Made by a program: the position numbers and the translations under genes
Notes under the pieces: model-generated
The model's input: the letters and a program-made list of their open reading frames with translations, nothing else
Databases searched by the model: none
Told to the model about the DNA's origin: nothing
Shown: positions 33,617 to 44,443 of the stretch, in pieces
Position numbering within the stretch: the stretch's first letter is position 1
Layout: the number at the start of each line of letters is the position of its first letter
Source of the DNA: Ignavibacteriales bacterium
GTDB taxonomy: Bacteria > Bacteroidota > Ignavibacteria > Ignavibacteriales > Melioribacteraceae
DNA: 64,000 nucleotides
NCBI GenBank assembly: GCA_021740915.1
Contig: JAIOYW010000009.1
Location: forward strand, 1 to 64,000
Direction: 5' to 3'

Positions 33617-36600
33617 TTATTTTGTTGAAGCCGACAGAATTATTTTTGTTCCTTCTCCAGGGATGGAATCAATTTTGAGATCACCGTTAATTTCACCTGC
33701 ACGTTTTGACATACTTTTCAGCCCGTTGCCGGAAAACTCCCTTTTATTAAATCCATTTCCGTTGTCCGCTATCTCCAGCCGGAATCCTTTTCTGTCACCG
33801 CTATACTTTATTATTACTCTGGTGGCTTCTGCATATTTTACAATATTATGCAGCGACTCTTTTATGACAAGATAAATTGTTCTTTTTTCTTCAAGACCAA
33901 GATTCTCGAACGACTTTTGATTTTCGATAATTAGTTCGTGCTCAATTTCAGAGAGCATATCGTTGCAGAAGGTTTTTATGTGGTGAAGTATCTTTTCCGG
34001 ATCGTTATTCTCCGGATTAATAAACCAGACGATATCCCTTATTGAAGAACTTGTTTTTACGGATGTCTGATGGATTTTATCCAGAAATTCATGATCAACA
34101 TTCTGTTTTAATATCCTGCTCATTATGGATATGCTCCCCAGGTTCGAGCCTATTTCATCATGCAGATCGTTTGCAATTTTTAATCTTATCTCTTCAATTT
34201 TCTTTATCTGAATTACTCTTAGTCTATATAGCAGAAACAGGAAAGCTAAGGCTATAAGAACAATCGCCGCTTTGAACCATAGAGTCACCCAGAATGGCGG
34301 TAGTATTTCCAGGGGGATAGCCGCTGCGATTTCACTTTCGATGTGGTCTTCATTAACAGCCTTAACTTTAAAGATGTACTCACCATGCGGAATATTTGTG
34401 AAAGTGGTTCTGCGCTGAGTTCCGGCATCAATCCAGTTCTCGTCAAAACCCTCAAGCATGTATTTATAAGTTGTTCTTTCGGGAGCAGAAAAATTTATAC
34501 CGGTGTATTGAAAGGAGAAAATTTTATCCTCGTAGGAAAGCTCAATTTTCGGGACGTCTTTAATATCATCTCCGTAAATCTGATTATTAATAATATAAAA
34601 ACCGGTTATATTGATACGCGGTTTAATTGTATTGAGTTTAATATTTGCCGGATTAAATTTCACAACTCCGTTCATTGTACCCAGATAGATTTCATCCCCG
34701 GTCTGATAGAACGCTCCGAATTCAAAAGCATTGCTGGGCAGTCCGTCTTCAATAAAAAAGTTCTGAAAGCTCCGGGTTGCCGGATTGAATCGGCTTAACC
34801 CGCTGCCTGTGCTTATCCACAGGATGCCTTCTTTGTCCTCAAGAATCCCGTAAACCACATCCCCGGCGAGTCCGTCTGCTGTGCTGATATGCGAAAATGT
34901 TATGCCGTCCTCATTCAATATGTCCAGCCCTTTTCCGAATGTACCCAGCCAAAGTTGGTTCCTCGAATCAATAAATGTTGTAAAAATGACATTATCACAC
35001 AGCGAATTATCAGAGTTTTTATTCGCAACAATTTTTTTAAGAACATTACCACGTCTGTCAATATGCAGCAAACCATGCTCGGTACCTACCCAGAAATTGC
35101 CCTCTTTTGTCTCACAAATTGAAAAAGCCGGTACCTCAATTGTATCCCGGGGGTTGGCTCTGACTAAAATATTTTTGCCGCTTTCGAAGTGCATTAGTCC
35201 TGCCATAGTACATACCCAGATAGTACCCTCGGAATCGCAGTATATTTTTCTAATGTATTTTCGGTAAAGAGATTCAATATATGAGGGTTCGTAGCGTATC
35301 TGCTGATATGATTTATCAAAGATATTATATCTTATCAGACCGTGCTTATAAGTGCCAAGCAGTAATTCATTTTCGTTCAGCATTAACAACGCCTCAACGT
35401 TCCGGACCCGCTGATTATTGATTACGATATTAGGGATAAAATTTTTCCCGGATGACTCGTCAAAAAAATTAACGCCGCCATCGCGGGTGCCGATAATCGT
35501 ATAAACCGGCGTCCTGATAATAGAGCGCACTTGTTTTTCAGAAAGTGAATTTGAGTAACCCTCCACTTTTGTTAGATAATTGAAGCAATTTTTTCGTGGA
35601 TTAAAAAAACTTAATCCTCTCTGTTCGGTCGGAACAGCAAAAGTACCGTCAGAAAGCCGGAAGATATCTCTGCTAATTAGATCATAAGCAAGGCTGTTCG
35701 GAATAAATTTATTCTGTTTGATATTTTGAAGCCGTCCCTCTGAATATGAGTATAATCCCTCGGGTGTTGCGATGCTGTAAATCCAGACAGAATTTTTTAG
35801 GGGGCCATTACAGAAATAATAGACCGGATCATGTATATCACGATGCCGGCTGGCTGTAGCAAAGGAGAAGGGGCCGGCTTTAGTATCATACATGGTGATC
35901 CGATTATTATTTGTAATCGTCCATAAATTATCATTTTTGTCGATAAAGCCGAATCTTACTGATTGTTGTTTTTCCGAAACATAATCGCTGCTATAAAACC
36001 GGAAAGCATTTTCTGAACTATCATAGCATATATTCTGTAAAAGCCCGTATGTAGAATTCAGTGATGATATCTTTTTTAATTCATCAGCAGATAGCGGATA
36101 CCCATCCGGCCCGCTGAAGAGCCTGAACTGATCTGTTTCCGGATGATACTTCAATAGTCCTCTATCGCTTAAAAACAGGATATTATTTTCGTTATCATAG
36201 ATCCCGGAAGATATTATAATAATTTTTTGATCAATGGCGTTTTTCGGGAGAAGTTTAAGTTCTGCTTTTTTTGAATAAATATTGTAGAGGAAGAACTGAT
36301 AAATCTGAGGATTATAGACCGCTATCCAAAGGTTTCCATGTGTATCCTCAAAATTAATGAGATGAGTGCCCTCACTACCAGACAGGATGGAATCGGCATA
36401 AATCGACTCGAATTTACCCCCGCCTTTATATTTTGCAATAACGAATTCAAGGACATTGAATCTGACCCATAAATCACCCTGAGAATCCACGAATAATTGT
36501 TTTATTTTGTTGTTGGGAATTGAATTGCTGTCTCTCCAATCTGCCCTGAATACTTCACAATTATAACCGTCATATCTGTTAAGCCCGTCTTCTGTTCCAA

Positions 36601-36763
36601 TCCATAAAAAACCCGCCCTATCCTCCGCAATATCCTGGATTGTATTATTTGATAATCCGGATTCAGTATTCAGATGATCAAACCGCAGATTAAAAATCTG
36701 AGCAGGAATATTATCATTCAGGGCAAATAGAAATATGAAGAAGCAGAATAAGGTCTTTAACAT
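33617..36763 (-). CDS. Two-component propeller sensor histidine kinase
   Basis: 1048 residues. A signal peptide is followed by periplasmic beta-propeller repeats (motifs such as FLWIGTEDGLNRYD, IWVCTMAGL, LWLGTFGKGLDI, ILWISTGSGLSRF) to about residue 690, and a Y_Y_Y domain (YKYMLEGFDENWIDAG). Next come one transmembrane helix (AAIVLIALAFLFLLYRL), a HisKA_3 dimerisation region with the phosphoacceptor His in NDLHDEIGSNLG, and an HATPase (SLHNIVKYAEA, ADNGNGF). It senses an unknown extracellular ligand, often a polysaccharide in this family, and signals to the adjacent NarL-type regulator. Confidence 0.92.
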   Translation of the reverse strand: MLKTLFCFFIFLFALNDNIPAQIFNLRFDHLNTESGLSNNTIQDIAEDRAGFLWIGTEDGLNRYDGYNCEVFRADWRDSNSIPNNKIKQLFVDSQGDLWVRFNVLEFVIAKYKGGGKFESIYADSILSGSEGTHLINFEDTHGNLWIAVYNPQIYQFFLYNIYSKKAELKLLPKNAIDQKIIIISSGIYDNENNILFLSDRGLLKYHPETDQFRLFSGPDGYPLSADELKKISSLNSTYGLLQNICYDSSENAFRFYSSDYVSEKQQSVRFGFIDKNDNLWTITNNNRITMYDTKAGPFSFATASRHRDIHDPVYYFCNGPLKNSVWIYSIATPEGLYSYSEGRLQNIKQNKFIPNSLAYDLISRDIFRLSDGTFAVPTEQRGLSFFNPRKNCFNYLTKVEGYSNSLSEKQVRSIIRTPVYTIIGTRDGGVNFFDESSGKNFIPNIVINNQRVRNVEALLMLNENELLLGTYKHGLIRYNIFDKSYQQIRYEPSYIESLYRKYIRKIYCDSEGTIWVCTMAGLMHFESGKNILVRANPRDTIEVPAFSICETKEGNFWVGTEHGLLHIDRRGNVLKKIVANKNSDNSLCDNVIFTTFIDSRNQLWLGTFGKGLDILNEDGITFSHISTADGLAGDVVYGILEDKEGILWISTGSGLSRFNPATRSFQNFFIEDGLPSNAFEFGAFYQTGDEIYLGTMNGVVKFNPANIKLNTIKPRINITGFYIINNQIYGDDIKDVPKIELSYEDKIFSFQYTGINFSAPERTTYKYMLEGFDENWIDAGTQRRTTFTNIPHGEYIFKVKAVNEDHIESEIAAAIPLEILPPFWVTLWFKAAIVLIALAFLFLLYRLRVIQIKKIEEIRLKIANDLHDEIGSNLGSISIMSRILKQNVDHEFLDKIHQTSVKTSSSIRDIVWFINPENNDPEKILHHIKTFCNDMLSEIEHELIIENQKSFENLGLEEKRTIYLVIKESLHNIVKYAEATRVIIKYSGDRKGFRLEIADNGNGFNKREFSGNGLKSMSKRAGEINGDLKIDSIPGEGTKIILSASTK

Positions 36764-37019
36764 TAATCAATAAGTCAGAAGGTTTAAGACTAAAATACGG
36801 CATTTTTGAAAAAAACGGTACAATTTTCAACCTGATGAGAATTTATTTGCTGTTGTTGTATGCGCTGTGATTTGAGTGAATAAATGAACATCAGTATTTT
36901 TACTGACCAGAAGAACCTGCAGCATAATTGTTAACTATTCAAACATGTCATGGCGGCAGGATCACATTTTTGTGAAATAAATTGCAAAATCGTATAATCA
37001 TGAACCTATATTCCTGACC

Positions 37020-39760
37020 CCGAATGGCCTGCCTGCCGACCGCTCATCAGCCCCGCCTCGCGGGGCGGCAGGCACGAATAAATTGTGTAGAAGGCGAAAA
37101 GTTGAAGAGAAGGTTGATGAAAAAAATGGGTTTGTTTATGCAGGAAAACTCACCCCCCTGCCCCCTCTCTTTATCAAGAGAGGGGGAGAAAACCCGGCTT
37201 GGAGAAGTATGTGGGTCGAGTAGGGCCTGCCTGCCCTGCCTGCGCCTGCCTGCGGCAGGCAGGCGATGAAATTATTATAGAAATTAAACCCCCTGGCAAA
37301 CCATGAACCTCAAAGGTTATGAAATAACACGAACACTCTCATAAGCACCGAAGGTGCGGTGATCAGTAACACAGCCCGAAGGGCTGTGAAATCAAACGAA
37401 CACTCTCACAAGCACCAACGGTGCGGGATTATTCCCACAGATACCGCTCATCTTTATAATCGATTTTGTTAGTTGAGTTTATTCCGCACCTTCGGCGCTT
37501 ATTGATAATCTGTCACTTATTTGCCTTGGACTTCGCCCAAGGCTACTGATCTCCGCACCTTCGGTGCTTATTAGAACCCCTTCCACTTTTTAGACTTTCG
37601 TCATGCCCAGGTCCGACTTTATGGCGTTTATGGAACTTGGCTTTACATTCATTATTCTTCTGAATCAGCACTGAAGGTGCAATAATGATTAGATTAATCC
37701 GATTAAACTAATTATGCACTGTTTTACGGCAAACCATTAACGGGTGTGGGTCGGTAACATATTAGATTATTTCGCATTCATGTCATTGCCGCGCTCTGTG
37801 GGCGTAGACTGAGGAACCTGGGACGAAGCGATCTCAGAGTAATTGTCTGAACCATGATTTGTGTGATTAAATGATTACCTTGATTCTTTTTAATCCCGCA
37901 GAAAAACCTCAGACGGAAGATCAATGATCCCGAAGGTTATGAAATAATACGAACACTCTCTTAAGCACCGAAGGTGCGATGATCAGTAACACAGCCCGAA
38001 GGGCTGTGAAATCAAACGTACACTCTCACAAGCGCCAACGGTGCAGGATTATTCCCACAGATACCGCTCATCTTTATAATCGATTTCGTTAGTTCAGTTT
38101 ATTCCGCACCTTCGGCGCTTATTGATAATCTGTGACTTTTAGCCTTGGACTTCGCCCAAGGTTACTGATCTCCGCACCTTCGGTGCTTATTTGAACCCCT
38201 TCCACTCTTATTACTTTCGTCATGCCCAAGTCCAACTTTATCACGTTTATGAAACTTGGCTGCACATTCATTATTCTTCTGAATCAGCACTGAAGGCGCG
38301 ATAATGATTAGATTAATCCGATTAAGCTAATTATGCACTGTTTTACGGCAAACCATTAACGGGTGTGGGTCGGTGACATATTAGATTATTTCGCATTTAT
38401 GTCATTGCCGCGTTCGCGGGGTAGACTGAGGAGCCTGGGACGAAGCGATCTCAGAGTAATTGTCTGAACCAGGATTAATGTGATTAAATGATTACCTTGA
38501 TTCTTTTTAATCCCGCAGAAAAACCTCAGACGGAAGATCAATGATCCCGAAGGTTATGAAATAACACGAACATTCTCATAAGCACCGAAGGTGCGGTGAT
38601 CAGTAACACAGCCCGAAGGGCTGTGAAATCAAACGAACACTCTCACAAGCGCCAACGGTGCGGGATTATTCCCACAGATACCGCTCATCTTTATAATCGA
38701 TTTCGTTAGTTCAGTTTATTCCGCACCTTCGGTGCTTAAAGATGATCTGTGACTTATTTGCCTTGGACTTCGCCCAAGGTTACTGATCTCTGCACCTTCG
38801 GTGCTTATTAGAACCCCTTCCACTTTTTAAGCTTTCGTCATGCCCAGGTCCGACTTTATGGCGTTTATGGAACTTGGCTTCACATTAATTATTCTTCTGA
38901 ATCAGCACTGATGGTTAGATAATGATTCGATTAATCCGATTAAACTAATTATGCACTGTTTTACGGCAAACCACCAACGGGTGTGGGACGGTGAAAGATT
39001 AGATTATTTAGCATTCATGTCATTGCCGCGCTCTGCGGGGTAGACTGAGGAGCCTGGGACGAAGCGATCTCAGAGTAATTGTCTGAACCATGATTTATGA
39101 GATTAAATGATTACCTTGATTCTTTTTAATCCCAGAGAAAAACCCCAGACGGAAGATCAATGATCCCGAAGGTTATGAAATAACACGAACACTCTCATAA
39201 GCACCGAAGGTGCGGTGATCAGTAACACAGCCCGAAGGGCTGTGAAATCAAACTAACACTCTCACAAGCACCAACGGTGCGGGATTATTCCCACGGATAC
39301 CGCTCATCTTTATAATCGATTTCGTTAGTTCAGTTTATTCCGCACCTTCGGTGCTTATTTGAACCCCTTCCACTTTTTAGACTTTCGTCATGCCCAGGTC
39401 CGACTTTATGGCGTTTATGGAACTTGGCTTCACATTAATTATTCTTCTGAATCAGCACTGATGGTGCAATAATGATTAGATTAATCCGATTAAACTAATT
39501 ATGCACTGTTTTACGGCAAAAGCACCAACAAGTGTGGGTTGGATGCCTGCAAGTATTGTCTGTTTTCAAAAAATAATCCTGAAAAACAATGTACGGCCCC
39601 TCTGAGCCTGCCTACCCTGCTTGCCCTGCCTGCGGCAGGCAGGCGAAGGCAGGGTCGCAGAAAATCTTGCATACTAATATTGCTATAAACGTTTGATGCC
39701 TTCGGCATCATGGGTAAGCAGATTCACCCTGCTTCCTCATGCCATTGGCCCTTAGCTGCT
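37020..39760. repeat. Large non-coding repeat block 2, about 618-bp tandem units
   Basis: About 2.7 kb with no credible gene. The boundary GGTTATGAAATAA recurs at about 37315, 37935, 38552 and 39171, giving units of 620, 617 and 619 bp and a shortened last unit. Each unit carries the same series of small perfect hairpins with 3-nt loops (for example GCACC-GAA-GGTGC at 37345-37357 and CAGCCC-GAA-GGGCTG at 37372-37386) and stretches such as ATTAGATTAATCCGATTAA. The right end (39520-39755) matches block 1 apart from an inserted CCTGCCTGCGGCAGGCAGG segment. Confidence 0.9.
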
Positions 39761-39905
39761 TTGACTCCGGCCATACTTCCGTTTCACTTGAACTTTCAAC
39801 TTTCAACTTTCAACTTCATAGTATCTGCATTTCCGTTTGAATAGATTTTGATAAATCTATATATTTCATGTTTATTTAGAAATTTATCGGTGAAAACCCA
39901 TCAAT

Positions 39906-41156
39906 TTGAATAACATAAATATTACAAGCCTGGATAACGGCATAAAAGTGGTATCGGAATATCTTCCTTATGTGCAATCTTTCTCGCTGGGATTCTGGTT
40001 CGAGACAGGTTCGAGGAATGAAAATCCGGAAACAAACGGGATAAGCCATTTTCTGGAGCACATGTTTTTCAAAGGCACATCCAAAAGGAGCGCCAGAAGA
40101 ATTGCCGATGAAATTGAAGCCACAGGCGGTTATCTCAACGCATTTACTTCCAAAGAGCATACCTGCATTTATGGAAGAGGACTCGCAAAGAATATGGGCA
40201 AAACATTTAATGTTATTGCCGATATGATAACCGATCCCGCACTTAAAGAGACAGAGATAAAAAGAGAAAAAGGCGTAATTCTTGATGAATTATTCGATAT
40301 TGAAGACTCACCTGAAGAAGTGATTTTCGACAGGTTTGAATCTTCAATCTACGCCGGTCACGAACTTGCTATGCCGATAATAGGCACTGAGCAGAATATC
40401 AATAAATTCAATTCGGAGATGATACGCGAGCATATCCGGAAGAATTACGGCAAGAATAATTTTATGATTGTTGCATCCGGAAATTTTGAACATTCACAGC
40501 TAGTAAAACTCGCGGAGAAAAATTTCAGGGCGGAATTTCCTGCTATAAGCAGATCGAAAAGCAAACCGGATTTGTATCTGCCGAAATATCATTATTTCAG
40601 CAAAGAGACTCAGCAGGCTCATGTGATCATTGGAAAAACAACTGCGGGATTTAACGATGCCGGCAGGACACCGGTTGCACTCCTGTCGCAAATTCTCGGG
40701 GAAGGAAGCAGCAGCAGGATTTTCCAGAGAGTCCGGGAAAAGAACGGTATGACTTACCAGATCAATACTTTCCTCAATTCTTTTTCGGATACTTCCGCCT
40801 TCGGGGTTTATTATTCAACTGGTGAAAAAACAGTAGAAAAAGTTTATAATCTTATTCTGGACGAATTGTCGAAAATAAAATCGAAACCCGTCCCGGAAAA
40901 AGAACTTCAAAAAGCTAAAGAATGTATTAAAGGTAATATTCTGTTCAGCCTTGAGAATACTACCAGCAGGATGATGAGAATAGCGAATTCACTTTTTTAT
41001 CACGGGAGAATAAAACCCGTTGAAGAAACTATCGCCGATATTGATTCTGTTACGGTTCCGCTTCTTATGGAGAGAGCTGTTGAAGAATTAAATGAAACAG
41101 CTTTTACAACTGTGCTCATCAGCCAGAAAAATATTAATCTAAAAATTGCAGCTTAA
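39906..41156 (+). CDS. M16-family zinc metallopeptidase
   Basis: 416 residues, similar in size to bacterial processing-peptidase-like M16 proteins. The inverted zinc motif HFLEH (H48, E51, H52) is intact, and the downstream acidic region (KREKGVILDELFDIEDSPEE) fits the third zinc ligand. The C-terminal half contains the substrate-binding FQRVREKNGMTY-type motif. Translation probably starts at TTG 39906; no signal peptide, so cytoplasmic or periplasm-facing use is open. It is followed by nuoG after 18 bp and may share its transcript. Confidence 0.88.
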   Translation: MNNINITSLDNGIKVVSEYLPYVQSFSLGFWFETGSRNENPETNGISHFLEHMFFKGTSKRSARRIADEIEATGGYLNAFTSKEHTCIYGRGLAKNMGKTFNVIADMITDPALKETEIKREKGVILDELFDIEDSPEEVIFDRFESSIYAGHELAMPIIGTEQNINKFNSEMIREHIRKNYGKNNFMIVASGNFEHSQLVKLAEKNFRAEFPAISRSKSKPDLYLPKYHYFSKETQQAHVIIGKTTAGFNDAGRTPVALLSQILGEGSSSRIFQRVREKNGMTYQINTFLNSFSDTSAFGVYYSTGEKTVEKVYNLILDELSKIKSKPVPEKELQKAKECIKGNILFSLENTTSRMMRIANSLFYHGRIKPVEETIADIDSVTVPLLMERAVEELNETAFTTVLISQKNINLKIAA

Positions 41157-41174
41157 GAATCAGGAAGGGAAATT

Positions 41175-42860
41175 ATGCCCAAAATAACGATTGACGGTAA
41201 GGAATTAGAATTCAAACAGGGGCAGACCATAATTGAAGCCGCTAAGCAGGGCGGGATAGATATTCCTCATTTCTGCTGGCATTCAAGTTTAAGTGTATCG
41301 GGTAATTGCAGAATATGTCTTGTGGAGGTGGAAAAACTTCCCAAGCTTGTGATAGCCTGTTCAACCCTTGCAGCAGACGGGATGGTTGTGCAGACAGCTT
41401 CGCAGAAAACCCTCGATGCACGGAATGCTGTCATGGAATTTATTCTTATCAATCACCCCCTCGATTGTCCTATCTGCGATGAGGCAGGGGAATGTAAATT
41501 ACAGGATTACGCATACGAGCACAGCGTGGGTGAAAGCCGTTTTGTTGAGGAGAAAAACCACAAGGATAAACGTGTCCAGCTCGGACCCAGGATCATGTTC
41601 GATGGTGAAAGATGTATATCATGTTCCCGCTGCATCAGGTTCTCAGATGAAATTGCCGGCAAAAACCAGCTTACATTTGTTAAGAGGGGCGACAGGGTAA
41701 CAATTACTACTTTCCCGGGTGAATCATTTGATAATAATTATACCCTGAATACTGTGGACATCTGTCCGGTAGGCGCTTTAACAAGTGCGGATTTCAGGTT
41801 CAAGTCCCGCGTCTGGGAAATGTCAGCCACCGATTCGGTATGCGTCGGCTGTTCAAGAGGATGCAACACGGAAGTCTGGGTAAGGGACAACAAAATTCAG
41901 CGGCTTACACCGCGTCACAATGAAGCAGTTAACAGCCATTGGATGTGCGATTACGGCAGGTTGAACACTTTCAAATTTGTTAATGACGAAACCCGCGTTG
42001 ATGGTCCTTCAATCAGGCGCGAAGGGCAGCTTATAAAAGTTTCCTGGGATGAGGCGCTTAATCTTGCGCATGACAGACTCAGAGAGTTCAAAACTTCCGA
42101 AATTGCGTTTATTGGTTCGGCATTTGCAACCGCAGAGGATAACTATTTATTTGCGCGTCTTGCCAAACATATGGGTGTTCATAATATTGATTTTGCCCGT
42201 CATATCGCTCACGGGGATTTCGATAATCTGCTGCTGCTTGAGGATAAAACACCGAACTCACTCGGGGCGGAACTCGCGGGTATAAAACCGGAGCATGGCG
42301 GTTTAAGTTTCGATGAGATAATGGAAGCGGTTAAAATCAAAAAGATCAAAGCGCTTTATATTCTTGAAGACGACCTTGCCGGACTCGGAGAAGAATATGC
42401 TGCAGCTCTTGGAAAACTTGACCTGCTTATTGTTCATGCGGTAAATTATAATAAGACTACTGATTATGCCGATGTTGTGCTTCCTTCGGCTGCATTTGCA
42501 GAGAAAAACGGAATTTTCGTAAATTTTGCAGGTACAGCGCAGCGGTTAAAACCCGCTACAACAACTTTGGAAACGGACCGCGCACTCGATGGTATGAGTA
42601 TGAGCCGCTGGGATGTATTCGGCACAAAATTCGATCGCTGGGCAAACGGCAGCAGATACGATGCCCGTCCTTCATGGCGGATTGTTTCGATGCTTTCGCA
42701 GAAATTTGGTCTTAAACTTAAATTCCAGATGGCTGAAGAAGTTTTCCGCTCGTTAAGCGAACACAATAAACATTTTGAAGGGCTCGATTATGACAATATC
42801 GGAAGAAAAGGCGCCCTCGTAAAGAATATTTCACTTCCGGTTCCGGAAAAAATAAAATAA
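41175..42860 (+). CDS. nuoG: NADH-quinone oxidoreductase subunit G
   Basis: 561 residues of the electron-input arm of respiratory complex I. An N-terminal 2Fe-2S ferredoxin domain (HFCWHSSLSVSGNCRICLVEV) is followed by the His-Cys cluster (HPLDCPICDEAGECKLQ), a 4Fe-4S pair (CISCSRCIRF and DICPVGAL) and the CVGCSRGCNTEV cluster. The molybdopterin-like domain is shortened and degenerate, so the protein is smaller than the 700-900 residues of many NuoG proteins. ATG preceded by GGAAGGG. Upstream nuoE and nuoF are not in this window. Confidence 0.9.
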   Translation: MPKITIDGKELEFKQGQTIIEAAKQGGIDIPHFCWHSSLSVSGNCRICLVEVEKLPKLVIACSTLAADGMVVQTASQKTLDARNAVMEFILINHPLDCPICDEAGECKLQDYAYEHSVGESRFVEEKNHKDKRVQLGPRIMFDGERCISCSRCIRFSDEIAGKNQLTFVKRGDRVTITTFPGESFDNNYTLNTVDICPVGALTSADFRFKSRVWEMSATDSVCVGCSRGCNTEVWVRDNKIQRLTPRHNEAVNSHWMCDYGRLNTFKFVNDETRVDGPSIRREGQLIKVSWDEALNLAHDRLREFKTSEIAFIGSAFATAEDNYLFARLAKHMGVHNIDFARHIAHGDFDNLLLLEDKTPNSLGAELAGIKPEHGGLSFDEIMEAVKIKKIKALYILEDDLAGLGEEYAAALGKLDLLIVHAVNYNKTTDYADVVLPSAAFAEKNGIFVNFAGTAQRLKPATTTLETDRALDGMSMSRWDVFGTKFDRWANGSRYDARPSWRIVSMLSQKFGLKLKFQMAEEVFRSLSEHNKHFEGLDYDNIGRKGALVKNISLPVPEKIK

Positions 42861-42873
42861 TTAGGTAATTCTG

Positions 42874-43902
42874 ATGGATATTTGGGGAATTGTAATTGAA
42901 AGTGTGGTGAAGATATTATTTGTTCTTACAATAATGCTTCTCACCGTATCGTATCTGGTGCTCGCAGAGCGCAAAGTAAGCGCCTGGATCCAGAGCAGGC
43001 TCGGACCTAACCGGGTCGGCTGGGGCGGAGCGCTACAACCATTTGCCGATGTTGCAAAGCTGCTGCTGAAAGAGGATATTGTGCCGAAAGCTGCCGATAA
43101 AACTCTTCACACTCTCGCACCGTTCCTGGCAATATTTATTGCGTTTTCCACTTACGCAGTTATTCCTTTCGGTCCTCCGATCACACTTTTTGGCAGAGAA
43201 ATAAATCTTCATCTTGCCGATGTGAATATCGGCGTGCTTTATGTTCTGGCTCTCACATCGCTTGGAGTTTATGCAATTACTTTTGCAGGGTGGTCTTCCG
43301 GCAGCAAGTATTCACTTCTCGGCGGAATCCGCTCTTCAGCTCAGATGATCTCCTATGAAGTATCGATGGGATTCTCTATCGGCGGTGTCGTTATGATGGC
43401 GAGTTCACTTAGCCCGGTTGATATTATTGAATCGCAGTCAGGATGGATGTGGAATGCAATTGTTCAGCCGATAGGTTTTATAACGTTTTTAGTATCGGCA
43501 TTCGCAGAAACAAACAGGCTTCCTTTCGATCTTCCTGAAGCGGAACCTGAACTTGTCGGCGGTTATCATACCGAATACAGCAGTATGAAATTCGCATCAT
43601 TTTTTATGGCTGAATATGCCAATATGATAATAGCCAGCGGTATGATTGTAATGCTTTACCTTGGCGGATGGCAGGTTCCCTACATTGAAAAACTGGGACT
43701 CGGTTCGCCTTTCACACAGATTATTCAGACCCTCTCATTTTTCGTTAAGGTTGGGTTTTTGCTTTTCTTCTTCATCTGGGTAAGATGGAGTATCCCAAGA
43801 TTCAGATACGATCAGTTGATGAATCTCGGTTGGAAAGTTATGTTCCCGCTCTCATTGCTGAACATTGTCTGGGTTGCGGTTGTTATAATGTTATTTAATT
43901 GA
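42874..43902 (+). CDS. nuoH: NADH-quinone oxidoreductase subunit H
   Basis: 342 residues, a multi-span membrane subunit at the quinone-binding junction of complex I. Recognised by [20 protein letters not shown] near the N-terminus, the [22 protein letters not shown]-type loop (here [14 protein letters not shown], then [11 protein letters not shown]) and [13 protein letters not shown] near the C-terminus. Starts 13 bp after nuoG. Confidence 0.96.
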   Translation: MDIWGIVIESVVKILFVLTIMLLTVSYLVLAERKVSAWIQSRLGPNRVGWGGALQPFADVAKLLLKEDIVPKAADKTLHTLAPFLAIFIAFSTYAVIPFGPPITLFGREINLHLADVNIGVLYVLALTSLGVYAITFAGWSSGSKYSLLGGIRSSAQMISYEVSMGFSIGGVVMMASSLSPVDIIESQSGWMWNAIVQPIGFITFLVSAFAETNRLPFDLPEAEPELVGGYHTEYSSMKFASFFMAEYANMIIASGMIVMLYLGGWQVPYIEKLGLGSPFTQIIQTLSFFVKVGFLLFFFIWVRWSIPRFRYDQLMNLGWKVMFPLSLLNIVWVAVVIMLFN

Positions 43903-43915
43903 TGAAAGGATAATT

Positions 43916-44410
43916 ATGCCGGTTAAGAAAAGAAAGAAAGACCTGAATTTAATGGAGAACCTATATATTCCTGAGATTGCAAAGGGACTTGCTCTTACTT
44001 TCAAAACCATGTTCAAGCCCAAAGTTACGATGGAATATCCGGAGGTTAAATTTCAGCCGCCGGCATCATACAGGGGAAGACCGGTTCTCGTGCAGGAAGA
44101 ATCCGGAGTGGAGCGCTGCGTAGCCTGCGGACTCTGCTCAAGAGTCTGTCCGGCGCTTGCTATTGAAGTGAGGGCTTCGGAAACAGAACTCGAGAAAGAA
44201 AGATATCCGGAAAAGTTTGAAATAAATATGCTCCGCTGCATTTTCTGCGGATTCTGCGAGGAAGTTTGTCCTGAGGAGGCTATTGTTATGAGTAAGGACT
44301 ATGAACTTGTTTTCACTGACAGAGAAGATGCAATTTACGGAAAGGATAAACTTCTTGTTCCTGTAGCTAACCTGAAGGACAGACTGGAGTTTTTAAGAAA
44401 TTTTAAGTAA
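43916..44410 (+). CDS. nuoI: NADH-quinone oxidoreductase subunit I
   Basis: 164-residue ferredoxin-like subunit carrying clusters N6a and N6b. The two motifs [12 protein letters not shown] and [12 protein letters not shown] are intact. A basic N-terminal extension (PVKKRKKD) precedes the usual start of the family; the ATG at 43916 has AAGGA 6 bp upstream, so I keep it. nuoJ-N do not follow: the next gene is an unrelated secreted protein. Confidence 0.95.
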   Translation: MPVKKRKKDLNLMENLYIPEIAKGLALTFKTMFKPKVTMEYPEVKFQPPASYRGRPVLVQEESGVERCVACGLCSRVCPALAIEVRASETELEKERYPEKFEINMLRCIFCGFCEEVCPEEAIVMSKDYELVFTDREDAIYGKDKLLVPVANLKDRLEFLRNFK

Positions 44411-44443
44411 ATTGTTTCATTCATAATTAATATATGGTAATGA

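Noticed and set aside
37024-37269. 81-codon open frame rich in Pro, Cys and Arg
   Set aside because: It is built from CTGCCTGC-type palindromes; composition is an artefact of the repeats.
25170-39760. CRISPR array in the repeat blocks
   Set aside because: Repeat units are about 618 bp with near-identical interiors, without short direct repeats separated by unique spacers, and no cas genes are present.
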